Positions 45,818 through 53,446 of a DNA stretch of 64,000 nucleotides are shown piece by piece. The DNA comes from Nitrospira sp. Lineage in GTDB: Bacteria > Nitrospirota > Nitrospiria > Nitrospirales > Nitrospiraceae. Both the position numbers and the translations under genes were made by a program. The notes beneath the pieces were generated by a model. The model saw nothing but the letters and a program-made list of their open reading frames with translations. It was not told the origin of the DNA and did no database searches. Numbering within the stretch: the stretch's first letter is position 1; each line of letters begins with the position of its first letter. Where the stretch lies: the NCBI GenBank assembly GCA_024998685.1, contig JACOEH010000002.1:62001-126000 (forward strand). Direction: 5' to 3'.

Positions 45818-46311
45818 GAAAGCGCGATCAAGATTCCGATCTCCCGCACGACACCTTGAAAGATGCCCTGGCCGAGCTCGTGTTCCGCTCGCCGATTTCG
45901 GTCAAAGCGCAGGCTGATGAACTCGGGGAGAACGTGTCCTCCGTCTATCGCTGGGCCGACGTGAATCAACCGGAGTGCTATCCCCCGCTCACGAAGATCA
46001 TTCCGCATGCCCGCGCCACCGGCAACGTCGCGTTGATCCGGTTTTTCGCCGCGCGGGTGAACTGTGTGCTGGTGCCGCTCCGCGAGCTGCAGGCCGCCGC
46101 CGAGCCCGCGCACCTCTCGCTGGTGCAGGCCAACATGTTGGCCGTCGTCAAGGAGATCGGCGAGGTCGTCGCGGCGCTGGAGACCAGTGTGCGGGACGGG
46201 AAGTTGAGCGAACGCGAAGCGCGGCGCTGCCGCAAGGAATGTGACGATGTGATCGATAAAGCCGTGCTGCTGCGCGAGCAGCTGCGTCGAGCCGAAGAGG
46301 CCATTCGATGA
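45814..46311 (+). CDS. Putative phage regulatory protein
   Basis: A 165-residue protein. DTLKDALAELVFRSPISVKAQADELGENVSSVYRWADVNQPECYPPLTKIIPHARATGNVALIRFFA has the layout of CII-like phage regulators (HTH followed by a short core), and the C-terminal half is a long helix. It overlaps the transposase start by 4 bases. Likely controls early transcription. Confidence 0.6.
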   Translation: MRKRDQDSDLPHDTLKDALAELVFRSPISVKAQADELGENVSSVYRWADVNQPECYPPLTKIIPHARATGNVALIRFFAARVNCVLVPLRELQAAAEPAHLSLVQANMLAVVKEIGEVVAALETSVRDGKLSEREARRCRKECDDVIDKAVLLREQLRRAEEAIR

Positions 46312-48239
46312 GTGAGGACTCCACTGCTTGGGTCACGCGCGAGGAGGCGATGGAATTGACCGGCCTCTCTGAGCGCACGCTCTACCGCAAAATTGCTGAA
46401 GAGAGTTGGGCGACGAGGCAGTCGGGCCGGTCCGGCTCGAACGGCCGGCCCATCCCTGAAATCGCCGTCTCCTCATTGCCGCAAGCCGCGCAAGCGCTCT
46501 ACTGGACGAAGCACATTGCCCCATCTCTCGAATCATCCAGCAATCCCCTCAATCTGGCCGAGATCCCCGAGCCGTTGCGCGTCGAAGCGCGCCGCCGCCG
46601 CGCGATCGTTGAACAGGCGGAGGAGATTCTCAGCGGGCCGCACGGCCTGCGCGATGAGGCGCTGGAACAATTCTGTCGCGAGCGCGACCTCTCCGTGCGC
46701 ACCGTCTATCGCTGGCGGAGCCTCTATCAGCAGCGCGGCGCCGGCGCGCTCTTGCCGAAGTGGGGCAAGACGCGCGGGCAATTCTTGGCCCTCTCCACGC
46801 CGATTCAACACTTCATCAAAGACGAATACTGTTCGCCGCAGCGGCCCTCGCCGACGACCGTGTACCGGATGACCCTGCGGCTCTGTGCGAAGCTCAATGA
46901 GCCCGCGCCGTCACAGGCCACGGTGAATCGCTACTTATTGACGCTGCCGCAGCCCGCCGTCGTCCTCGCGCGCGAGGGGGCGAAAGCCTTCCGCGCGAAA
47001 ATGGAGCCGAAGACACACCGCGATTTGAGCGCCTGCGCGCCGAACGAAGTCTGGTGCGGCGACCATCGCGAGTTCGATGTGTTCGTGAAGACACACGACG
47101 GCCCGGATGCGAAGATCGTCCGACCGTGGGTGACCTGTTGGTACGACCTCGGCACGCGGACCTGGGTGGGGCGGCATGTGGCGATCGTTCCGAACAGCGA
47201 CACGATTGCGCTCGCGCTACGCACGGGCATTCTCCGCTTCGGCGTGCCGCAGGAACTCTACATCGACAACGGCAAAGACTTTCGCTGCCACTATTTGAAT
47301 GGATCGAGCCAGGTCTCGCGCAATGTCGGGCTCTCGTCTGATCTCACCGACACGCTCGCGCCCGGCGTCCTCTCGCCGCTCGGCGTGCTGGTGCGCCATG
47401 CCAATCCCTATCAAGCCTGGTCAAAGCCCATTGAACCGGCCTTCAAACATGTCTTTACCGAGTGGGAAAAGACGCTGCCCGGCTGGTGCGGGCGGAATGC
47501 GATCGAGCGCCCGGAAAAGCTGAAACGCGAAATCGAGCGCGACGAGCTGCTCACGATTGAGGAATTCACCGCGAAGCTCGACGCGCGGATCGACGAATAC
47601 CACCATCAAGAACATTCCGTGCTGGGCTCGATGCCGCTCGCCGCCTGGCGCGGCGCCGAATTACTGAAGCCGAGCCCGCGCACGCTGGATCTGCTCCTCA
47701 TGCGGCAGAAGAGCGTGAAGGTCTACACCCAGGGCATCAAGTTTCAGGGCCGCTATTACTGGCACGACGAGCTCGCGCTGCAGGTCGGACACTCGGTCGA
47801 GATCCGCTTCGGCGCGGAGCTGGGCCGCATCGTCGTGTTTACGGACGGAAAATTCTTGTGCGAGGCGCTCAACGATCCGGCGCTGCGGATGGGTGCCACG
47901 CGGGAGGATCTCGCCGAGCTGCATCGCCGAAAGAAGTCGGCCCGGAAGCGAGCCGAACAGGTCTTGGCCGATCGCGGGGTGCTCCTGCGTCCTGAGCGGG
48001 AGCTGGAGCGCATCGCGGCGCAGGCGCGTGAGCGGAAGGTGGTGGCCTTGCCCTCCCCGCCTCCGTCCACGCCGTCCGGCGCGCAGATCGTCGCGAAGAT
48101 GTTGCCGCACTTGGATCATGCGGCGGCGGCGCTCGCACAGCAGGAGACAACACCGTCGCCGACTCCACATCCCGCACAGGCGAAGGAACAAGAATCCACG
48201 CGCTATGACCTGCTCGAAGAATTGTTGGCGGAGGGATAG
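46308..48239 (+). CDS. MuA-like DDE transposase
   Basis: A 643-residue transposase. An N-terminal winged/HTH domain (WVTREEAMELTGLSERTLYRKIAEESW) resembles the Mu end/enhancer-binding part, then a second HTH region (LSVRTVYRWRSLYQQRG), then the RNase H core with Asp in WCGDHREFD (about 251), Asp in YIDNGKDF (about 319) and Glu in SKPIEPAFKHVFTEWEK (about 375). The C-terminal part (RRKKSARKRAEQVL ... YDLLEELLAEG) corresponds to the MuB-contacting region. It should pair with the TTTGGCAGAAA sites at 42073-42413. Confidence 0.95.
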   Translation: MSEDSTAWVTREEAMELTGLSERTLYRKIAEESWATRQSGRSGSNGRPIPEIAVSSLPQAAQALYWTKHIAPSLESSSNPLNLAEIPEPLRVEARRRRAIVEQAEEILSGPHGLRDEALEQFCRERDLSVRTVYRWRSLYQQRGAGALLPKWGKTRGQFLALSTPIQHFIKDEYCSPQRPSPTTVYRMTLRLCAKLNEPAPSQATVNRYLLTLPQPAVVLAREGAKAFRAKMEPKTHRDLSACAPNEVWCGDHREFDVFVKTHDGPDAKIVRPWVTCWYDLGTRTWVGRHVAIVPNSDTIALALRTGILRFGVPQELYIDNGKDFRCHYLNGSSQVSRNVGLSSDLTDTLAPGVLSPLGVLVRHANPYQAWSKPIEPAFKHVFTEWEKTLPGWCGRNAIERPEKLKREIERDELLTIEEFTAKLDARIDEYHHQEHSVLGSMPLAAWRGAELLKPSPRTLDLLLMRQKSVKVYTQGIKFQGRYYWHDELALQVGHSVEIRFGAELGRIVVFTDGKFLCEALNDPALRMGATREDLAELHRRKKSARKRAEQVLADRGVLLRPERELERIAAQARERKVVALPSPPPSTPSGAQIVAKMLPHLDHAAAALAQQETTPSPTPHPAQAKEQESTRYDLLEELLAEG

Positions 48240-49175
48240 ATGCCCTTACTGAGTCCGCAGAACGAAATCGTGTTGGAGCGCGTGCTGAATCTGATCGACC
48301 GGCGCGCCGCGAAGGGCAAGCCGCTCTCGCAGCAGCAGATCGCCGACAGCATCGGCGTGAGCGCGGCGGTGATGTCGCACTTTTTAAAACGCACCTACGA
48401 CGGCGACGTGGACAAGGTCGCGCACCTGCTCAAGGCCTATGTCGAGCGGGAAGAAGCGAAGGACGACGGCGGCCTCCTCAAAGTGCCCTTCGTTGAGACG
48501 GCGCCGGCGGTGAAGATGCTGCAGGTCATCAAATACTGCCATAAATACGGCCGCATGGGCGCGGTGTTGTCCGGTTCCGGCACCGGCAAGACGACGACCA
48601 TTCGCCAATCCGTCAAAGAAGATCCGTCGCTCATCGTGCTCACAGCCTGGGCGCAGATCGGCGCGGTGGGCGTGCAACAAGAATTGTGCGATGCGCTGAA
48701 GATGAGCGACGGCGGCAATAGCCGTGCGCTGATGAAGCGATTGAAACACAAGCTCCATGACAAGGGCCGCTGCGTGATCGTGGACGACGCGCATACGCTG
48801 GCGTTCGGATCATTGGACGCACTGCGCTACATCCACGATCAAACCGGCGTCGGCATCGTGCTGGTCGGCATTCCCTCGCTCGCGCGCCATCTCAGCAGCA
48901 AAAGCGAAGAGTACGAACAGATCGCGTCCCGCGTGTCGGGCCGCGTCCATGAGCTGCCAGAATTCTCGTTGAGCGATGCCAAGCTGATGTTCGAAGCGGT
49001 GATGCCGAAGCAGGATGTCGAGCGGGCGCTCGCGATGTTGAGGAGCGATCCGCAGACGATGAGCAGCGGCCGCCGCCTCGGCAATCTGCTGGAGGACGCG
49101 GGCAAGTTTGCGAAGAAACGCGACGGCAGCATGAACCTGGATGACATTCAGAAGGCGATGAGGCTCGCGGCATGA
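48240..49175 (+). CDS. MuB-like target-DNA activator ATPase
   Basis: A 311-residue AAA+ protein. N-terminal HTH (PLSQQQIADSIGVSAAVMSHFLKRTYDGDVDKVAHLLKAYV), Walker A GSGTGKTT near residue 112, Walker B CVIVDDAH near 178 and sensor region ASRVSGRVHELPEFS. MuB polymerises on DNA, selects targets and gives target immunity. It starts directly after the transposase stop. Confidence 0.93.
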   Translation: MPLLSPQNEIVLERVLNLIDRRAAKGKPLSQQQIADSIGVSAAVMSHFLKRTYDGDVDKVAHLLKAYVEREEAKDDGGLLKVPFVETAPAVKMLQVIKYCHKYGRMGAVLSGSGTGKTTTIRQSVKEDPSLIVLTAWAQIGAVGVQQELCDALKMSDGGNSRALMKRLKHKLHDKGRCVIVDDAHTLAFGSLDALRYIHDQTGVGIVLVGIPSLARHLSSKSEEYEQIASRVSGRVHELPEFSLSDAKLMFEAVMPKQDVERALAMLRSDPQTMSSGRRLGNLLEDAGKFAKKRDGSMNLDDIQKAMRLAA

Positions 49176-49210
49176 CCCTTCGACTTCGCTCAGGGCAGGT
49201 CGAACCATGA
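49176..49210. repeat. REP-like repeat, copy 1
   Basis: CCCTTCGACTTCGCTCAGGGC followed by GGTCGAACNATGA; the same parts occur at 49560-49613. It fills the gap between the MuB stop and the next start and supplies bases of that start. Confidence 0.6.
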
Positions 49211-49341
49211 GTCGACCGGCGTGGTTGGCGATCGTGGCAGGCGTGGGATTGGCGCTGGGGCTGAACGGCGGCTATTTGGAAGGCTGGTGCTTCGGGCTGG
49301 CGCTCACCTGCACGATCATGGCGTTCCTGATCGATCGATGA
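49207..49341 (+). CDS. Small membrane protein
   Basis: A 44-residue protein (MSRPAWLAIVAGVGLALGLN...) with two hydrophobic segments (about 5-20 and 28-42). No match recognised. The first bases of its frame lie in the REP-like repeat. Confidence 0.5.
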   Translation: MSRPAWLAIVAGVGLALGLNGGYLEGWCFGLALTCTIMAFLIDR

Positions 49342-49351
49342 GGGTGATAGC

Positions 49352-49528
49352 GTGCACTGTCTGACGCACATTCTGCAGAGCGAACATTACCAGCTGTTCC
49401 GGACGCGAGTCTGTACGGACTTTCAGCGCGGGAGATCAATGGAGCAATTGGCCCAGCACTACCGATGTCATCTCAGCGTGATCGAATTCGTGATCCGCGA
49501 CGGACTGAAACAGGAGCGAAAGGCATGA
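49352..49528 (+). CDS. Small HTH-like protein
   Basis: A 58-residue GTG-start protein whose second half (RGRSMEQLAQHYRCHLSVIEFVIRDGLKQ) looks like a helix-turn-helix of the kind common in Mu-like early regions. It ends in an ATGA overlap with the next short frame. Confidence 0.5.
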   Translation: MHCLTHILQSEHYQLFRTRVCTDFQRGRSMEQLAQHYRCHLSVIEFVIRDGLKQERKA

Positions 49529-49614
49529 CCCGTTCGATTGCACTCAGGGTCATCGTGAGCCCTTCGACGAAACTCAGGGCCGTGAGGCTGTCGAACGGCG
49601 GGGTCGAACGATGA
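49525..49614 (+). CDS. Tiny frame, partly duplicated and repeat-derived
   Basis: A 29-residue frame. Its first 24 bases (49525-49548) are identical to the start of the gene at 52074, and its 3' part is the REP-like repeat. It may be a remnant that only keeps translational coupling between 49352 and 49611. Confidence 0.35.
   Translation: MTRSIALRVIVSPSTKLRAVRLSNGGVER
49560..49613. repeat. REP-like repeat, copy 2
   Basis: CCCTTCGAC-N6-CTCAGGGC, then two GTCGAAC motifs, the last right at the next ATG (GGTCGAACGATGA). Compare copy 1 at 49176. Confidence 0.6.
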
Positions 49615-50105
49615 CCGCACTCGAACGGCAGGTGGGCGACACGTTTCGGGCGGCGCGGACGGCGGCCGCGAACAGCCAGTGGCCCAGTTGTGCACGCTGC
49701 TTCGATGGCGAGGATGTGCGCGCGGGCTACACGCAGCTGCGCTGGCATCCCAACGTCCGCAAGTACTACTGCGCCGTCTGCCGCTACGAATTCTCCGACC
49801 TCACCGGCTCGCCGTTGCAGGGGCACGATCGACCGCTGCTGCTCTGGGCCTTTCTCCTGCTGAACGGCGATCCGCGCGACATCGTGTGGGACCGCTACGG
49901 CTCCGAAGTCAACGCGCTCAAACGTGCAGTGGCCACGTTGGCCGAGGCCTCGCTCGGCAACGCCTGGCGTGAGGCGCTCGGAGTGGCCGGTCTCACGACC
50001 GCGAAACTGATCCCGCCGCTCAAGCAGTGGGTGCAGTCGCGTCGCGCGCGATCACGCCACGGGCGGAAGACGGCGCACAGCCCTGAACCACCGGAGGCCG
50101 CCTGA
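49611..50105 (+). CDS. Zinc-ribbon protein resembling the N-terminus of IS1595-type transposases
   Basis: A 164-residue protein. CARC ... KYYCAVCRYEFSDLTGSPLQGHDRPLLLWAFLLLNGDPRDIVWDRYG (about residues 24-100) follows the plan of the transposase zinc-ribbon domain (C-x2-C ... C-x2-C-x3-F-S-x2-T-G-T-x-F). No DDE core follows; a helical and basic tail ends the protein. It may be a domesticated DNA-binding module in the phage early region. Resemblance is by eye. Confidence 0.6.
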   Translation: MTALERQVGDTFRAARTAAANSQWPSCARCFDGEDVRAGYTQLRWHPNVRKYYCAVCRYEFSDLTGSPLQGHDRPLLLWAFLLLNGDPRDIVWDRYGSEVNALKRAVATLAEASLGNAWREALGVAGLTTAKLIPPLKQWVQSRRARSRHGRKTAHSPEPPEAA

Positions 50106-50341
50106 TGCTGGCATGCAAAACTTATCAGGTCGTTACGACCCCGAAGCCGCTGCGCGAGCCGCTCACGTTCGGCGCGATTCGGTCCGTGCTGTGCGACGGG
50201 CCGCGTTGCCGGAATCGCAGCGCGCCAGTGTTCCTCGCGCTCGGGGTGAAAGGCGCCTTAGCGCTCTGCCAGGTTTGTCGCGCATGGCACCAGCGCGTGA
50301 TTCGCGAGGCGCTGCCCGACCTGAAACGGAGGCCCCGCTGA
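50105..50341 (+). CDS. Small zinc-finger-like protein
   Basis: A 78-residue protein with CDGPRCRNRSA and CQVCRAWHQRVIREALPDL, two Cys pairs that could hold zinc. Overlaps neighbours by 1 base on each side. Function unknown. Confidence 0.55.
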   Translation: MLACKTYQVVTTPKPLREPLTFGAIRSVLCDGPRCRNRSAPVFLALGVKGALALCQVCRAWHQRVIREALPDLKRRPR

Positions 50342-50505
50342 TGTCGATCTTCACCTGTGAGACCGAGCTGCAGCGCGCGAACCTTGAGATCGCTTGGAGC
50401 TTTGCGCACCGGATGACGAGTGAGCACTTTGCGGAACTCTGCCGGGTCACCCTGGAGCACCTGCGCGAGGAGCCGCATGCCGACGAGGAGACCATCCACT
50501 CATGA
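50341..50505 (+). CDS. Small helical hypothetical protein
   Basis: A 54-residue protein (MSIFTCETELQRANLEIAWSF...LREEPHADEETIHS). Not recognised. It overlaps the Gam gene by 4 bases. Confidence 0.5.
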   Translation: MSIFTCETELQRANLEIAWSFAHRMTSEHFAELCRVTLEHLREEPHADEETIHS

Positions 50506-51026
50506 CGCTCGAACAGATTGAACGACTCTGCGCGGACTACGGCAAGCGGCGCGATGCGCTGCACGACCGGCTGATCATCCTGGAAGGCGAGCTCACGACG
50601 ATCAAAAACCGGCATCTCAAAGAGATCAAGCGCTGCACGGCGTTGGCCGCCGAATCGGAGAGCACGTTGCGCGCGGCGATCGAAGACGGGCCGGATCTGT
50701 TTGCCAAGCCGAAGACGCACATCTTCCACGGCATCAAGGTCGGCTATCGCAAGGGGACCGGCGCGCTCGACTGGGCAGACGACGAGGAACTGGTGCGGAA
50801 AATCGAAAAGATGTTCGCCGATGTGGCGGACGAGTATTTGCTCGTCAAGAAGAAGCCGCGCGCCGAGGCCTTGGAAGCGTGCGATGCGGCGACGCTGAAG
50901 CGCCTCGGCGTCCAGGTCGGCGACGACGGCGAGCAAGTCGTCATCAAGCCGGTCGAAACGGCCATTGAACGGCTGGTGAAGGCGCTGTTGAAAGATGCGA
51001 GGGAGGACGCGAATGCGGACTCCTAA
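50502..51026 (+). CDS. gam: Mu Gam-like host-nuclease inhibitor
   Basis: A 174-residue Ku-like DNA-end-binding protein. A long coiled N-terminal helix (about 1-65) leads to HIFHGIKVGYRKGTGALDWADDEELVRKIEKMFADVADEYLLVKKKPRAEALEACDAATLKRLGVQV, the conserved Gam core. It protects phage DNA ends from RecBCD-type exonucleases. Confidence 0.88.
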   Translation: MTLEQIERLCADYGKRRDALHDRLIILEGELTTIKNRHLKEIKRCTALAAESESTLRAAIEDGPDLFAKPKTHIFHGIKVGYRKGTGALDWADDEELVRKIEKMFADVADEYLLVKKKPRAEALEACDAATLKRLGVQVGDDGEQVVIKPVETAIERLVKALLKDAREDANADS

Positions 51027-51090
51027 CGGGAAAACGGCGCGTCTCGGCGCGCCGGTGGGTGGGCGGGTGAAAATGGAGTCCGACGAATGA
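51013..51090 (+). CDS. 25-residue frame made of the GAPVGGRVK repeat
   Basis: MRTPNGKTARLGAPVGGRVK plus MESDE. It overlaps the Gam end and the start of the next gene (ATGA). Most of it is repeat copy 1 (51035-51078). Real translation is uncertain, but the frame is the same as in the two other copies. Confidence 0.35.
   Translation: MRTPNGKTARLGAPVGGRVKMESDE
51035..51078 (+). repeat. GC-rich palindromic coding repeat, copy 1
   Basis: 44 bases, identical to copy 2 at 51642-51685, with GGCGCGCC palindrome and GGTGGGTGGGCGGGTGAAA. Read as TARLGAPVGGRVKME. Confidence 0.75.
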
Positions 51091-51287
51091 CCGATCTCAA
51101 CGCCGGAGAACGCGCCGTGCTGACGCTCTTATGGGACGGGCGCACACAAAAGGAAATCGCGGCGCTGCTCGGCGTGACGCGCCGGGTCATCGATCAGCAG
51201 AGTGTCCGCATCCGCCGCAAACTGCGGGCCGCGACGCTCATTCATGCGAGTCGACAGGCCGTGAGAGAGGGGATCTTGCAGCCATGA
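51087..51287 (+). CDS. Stand-alone GerE/sigma-region-4-like HTH protein
   Basis: A 66-residue protein: LNAGERAVLTLLWDGRTQKEIAALLGVTRRVIDQQSVRIRRKLRAATLIHASRQAV is a full LuxR-type HTH. It stands where Mor-like middle-gene regulators may be found. Overlaps both neighbours by 4 bases. Confidence 0.7.
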   Translation: MTDLNAGERAVLTLLWDGRTQKEIAALLGVTRRVIDQQSVRIRRKLRAATLIHASRQAVREGILQP

Positions 51288-51700
51288 GCCGACGCGCGAC
51301 GACGGATCTGTCGCCCGAAGAATTGGCCGTGTGGGCCGTGCTGAACCGGCATCGCGGGCGGATCAGCGCGATCGGGTTGGATGCGCTCTCGATGGCGACG
51401 GGCGTGCCGGAGCGCACCGTGCAGCATGTCGTCTCGCACTTGATCGAGCGGCATGGCTGCGCGATCGGCAGCGCGGTGACGAAACCGATGGGCTATTTCG
51501 TGATCGAGACCGAGGCGGAATTGACCGAGAGCGTGAGCCAACTCTTGCATCGTTTGACGGCGCTCGCGCGCCGGATCGCGGCGCTCAAGAAAAGCGCGGC
51601 GCCGCTGGTCTTGAATCAACTGGCGATGGATCTCGGGGAAGCGGCGCGTCTCGGCGCGCCGGTGGGTGGGCGGGTGAAAATGGAGAAACCGGCTGCATGA
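51284..51700 (+). CDS. Putative winged-helix protein with repeat-derived tail
   Basis: A 138-residue protein. The first half (LSPEELAVWAVLNRHRGRISAIGLDALSMATGVPERTVQHVVSHLIERHGCAIGSA) looks like a winged helix as in replication-initiation or phage helicase-loader proteins; a helix follows. Residues about 120-134 are the in-frame repeat AARLGAPVGGRVKME, which replaces or extends the native end. Confidence 0.6.
   Translation: MSRRATTDLSPEELAVWAVLNRHRGRISAIGLDALSMATGVPERTVQHVVSHLIERHGCAIGSAVTKPMGYFVIETEAELTESVSQLLHRLTALARRIAALKKSAAPLVLNQLAMDLGEAARLGAPVGGRVKMEKPAA
51642..51685 (+). repeat. GC-rich palindromic coding repeat, copy 2
   Basis: Identical to copy 1 over 44 bases, inside a gene, in frame. 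Confidence 0.75.
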
Positions 51701-52077
51701 TCGCTGGATCGGATCAACTGACACCCGCCGAACGGACCGGCACCTGCGATTGTCTCATTGAGCTGGTGATCGAGTGGCTCACGCGGACGTTGGCGGGCCA
51801 GACGGACGAGCAGCGCGGCGAGGCGGTCGGCGAGGTGTGTCTCTATGTCTCGCAGATGCGGCATCACGAGCCGAGCATCATGGATATCGAGCGGCGCCGG
51901 TGGATCGAGCGGATCGCGGTCCGACTCTGCGCCGACACGCCCGGCGCGCGCGGGCAGGAACGGATCGTCATCCAGAATTTGGAGGCGCGCACGACGGTGG
52001 CAATGCTCATGTATCACGACTGGCGGGAACAGAAGGCGCCGCATGTGACGCCGCAGCCGAAACGGATGTTGCAATGA
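51697..52077 (+). CDS. Hypothetical early protein
   Basis: A 126-residue helical protein (DQLTPAERTGTCDCLIELVIEWLTRTLAG ... HDWREQKAPHV). Not recognised. ATGA overlaps at both ends support it as part of the coupled early operon. Confidence 0.55.
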   Translation: MIAGSDQLTPAERTGTCDCLIELVIEWLTRTLAGQTDEQRGEAVGEVCLYVSQMRHHEPSIMDIERRRWIERIAVRLCADTPGARGQERIVIQNLEARTTVAMLMYHDWREQKAPHVTPQPKRMLQ

Positions 52078-52427
52078 CCCGTTCGATTGCACTCAGGCAG
52101 GCCGAGGTGAATTCCGCCGTGCTGATCCAGGCAGACAAGGTGTGTTTGTGCGGGCCGACCGACGGCGAGCCCACGGTGCTCGCCGAGTACAGCCAGCAGG
52201 GCGCCCTGCTCCTCGGGTACGAGCTGATCGAGGCGGCCCTCAAACTCCGTCACAAACTCAAGCAGGGCCGCCCGCGCAAAGTGCCGCTGAGCGCCGAGCC
52301 GTGCCCGATGTGCGGAAAGGCGGTCCGGCACGGGCACCTCTATTGTTCAAAACGCTGTTATTTCGCGAAGCGGTACGGCCATACCGTCGAGGCGCCGATC
52401 CCGGCGCAGACAGAGGCAGGCGCATGA
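52074..52427 (+). CDS. Zinc-finger-tailed hypothetical protein
   Basis: A 117-residue protein. The C-terminus has CPMCGKAVRHGHLYCSKRCYFAKRYG, a treble-clef-like zinc site; the middle is a helix with basic residues (LKLRHKLKQGRPRKVP). Its first 24 bases are duplicated at 49525. Function unknown. Confidence 0.55.
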   Translation: MTRSIALRQAEVNSAVLIQADKVCLCGPTDGEPTVLAEYSQQGALLLGYELIEAALKLRHKLKQGRPRKVPLSAEPCPMCGKAVRHGHLYCSKRCYFAKRYGHTVEAPIPAQTEAGA

Positions 52428-52609
52428 CGATCGACGAGATCGGCAAAGCGGCGAGCCTGCTCGGCACCGGATCCTGGAAACGCGAGCAAATGATTTTGAA
52501 TTTATTGCGACAACGATCCTGGACGGCGAAACAGCGCGAACTGGTCGACAAACTGTTTCAAGAAGAGCGGGCACGACGACAATCAACCAAGGAGCGACGA
52601 TGCGCATGA
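52424..52609 (+). CDS. Small hypothetical protein
   Basis: A 61-residue basic helical protein (MTIDEIGKAASLLGTGSWKREQ...). Not recognised. Overlaps both neighbours. Confidence 0.5.
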   Translation: MTIDEIGKAASLLGTGSWKREQMILNLLRQRSWTAKQRELVDKLFQEERARRQSTKERRCA

Positions 52610-52692
52610 TCCTCCTCATCGCCCTCTGGCTGTTGAGCGCATTCGGCTGCCGACCGACGACTCGGCAGAGGGGGCACCGATGGCAGACGTGA
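52600..52692 (+). CDS. Very small lipoprotein-like peptide
   Basis: A 30-residue frame, MRMILLIALWLLSAFGC then RPTTRQRG. The lipobox SAFGC at residues 13-17 fits a lipoprotein. RBS AAGGAG. Overlaps both neighbours, so it may be an entry-exclusion-like or lysis-related peptide; this is a guess. Confidence 0.4.
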   Translation: MRMILLIALWLLSAFGCRPTTRQRGHRWQT

Positions 52693-52802
52693 TGATCACG
52701 CTCGGGTGGTCGTTCCTCTTGGCCTATCTGCTCACGTCGAGTGTGTGGCTCGTGCTGGGGTGGGACCAAGACGAGCCGCAGGGAGACGACCGAGAACCAT
52801 GA
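52680..52802 (+). CDS. Small single-pass membrane protein
   Basis: 40 residues with one membrane helix (ITLGWSFLLAYLLTSSVWLVLGW) and an acidic tail. Not recognised. Confidence 0.45.
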   Translation: MADVMITLGWSFLLAYLLTSSVWLVLGWDQDEPQGDDREP

Positions 52803-52876
52803 TTGAAACGCTGATCATTCTCATCGCCGTCTGCATCGGGCTCGGGCTGTATTTCGAGCTCAGGGATCGAGAATAA
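52799..52876 (+). CDS. Very small membrane peptide
   Basis: 25 residues, almost all a membrane helix (MIETLIILIAVCIGLGLYF). ATGA overlap with the gene before. Confidence 0.4.
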   Translation: MIETLIILIAVCIGLGLYFELRDRE

Positions 52877-52880
52877 GGGC

Positions 52881-53162
52881 ATGCGGATCGATCGGACACT
52901 CGTAACCATCGTGCTCGTCGGGATCGTTATCTGGCCGCTGGATGCCGAAGCTCGCGGCGGGCATGGAGGCCACGGCGGACGAGGCGGGCATCATGGCGCA
53001 CACGGCTATGGACGCGGGCATCATGGCCAGCATGGATTCGGACACGGCGGGGCCGGACACCGAGGGCGGCACGAGGTCTATTACAATGCGCAGGGCGGCG
53101 TTCGTCCTGGGGAGCCTGTGCGGCAGGATGCGCTGGGCTACCGCGATCCGCGCGCGAAGTGA
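52881..53162 (+). CDS. Exported Gly/His-rich protein
   Basis: A 93-residue protein with a signal peptide (MRIDRTLVTIVLVGIVIWPLDAEA) and a mature part with about 16 His in Gly-rich HGG/HGH repeats (about residues 26-63), then a short end (YYNAQGGVRPGEPVRQDALGYRDP). Such stretches can bind nickel, zinc or copper, but no activity is known. Encoded in the early run rather than as a late gene. Confidence 0.55.
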   Translation: MRIDRTLVTIVLVGIVIWPLDAEARGGHGGHGGRGGHHGAHGYGRGHHGQHGFGHGGAGHRGRHEVYYNAQGGVRPGEPVRQDALGYRDPRAK

Positions 53163-53169
53163 GGGGGAC

Positions 53170-53439
53170 ATGGACTGGACCTTCTACACCTTCGACAAGC
53201 GAATCGATCGGCGCGATCTTCGGTTGCGGCTGCAGATCGTGATTTGCCAGGCGCCGGACTGTCGGATGGTCCTGCACTGCGACAAAAAACGCGGGCAACA
53301 GAAACGCTGGTGTTCCCATCGGTGCTACCAGCGGGAGCGGATGCGCCGGCTGAAGCACCTGAAACCCGACCAATGCACAGGCCCGCGCCGGCGCCACAAG
53401 GGCGTGCTCGGCATGGCGCATTACCACTTCGGAGCGTGA
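53170..53439 (+). CDS. Zinc-finger-like hypothetical protein
   Basis: An 89-residue basic protein with CQAPDCRMVLHCDKKRGQQKRWCSHRCYQRERMRRLK, a zinc knuckle similar to CGNR/HTH-associated fingers, and a His-rich end. Probably nucleic-acid binding. RBS GAGGGGG. Confidence 0.55.
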   Translation: MDWTFYTFDKRIDRRDLRLRLQIVICQAPDCRMVLHCDKKRGQQKRWCSHRCYQRERMRRLKHLKPDQCTGPRRRHKGVLGMAHYHFGA

Positions 53440-53446
53440 TGGATGA

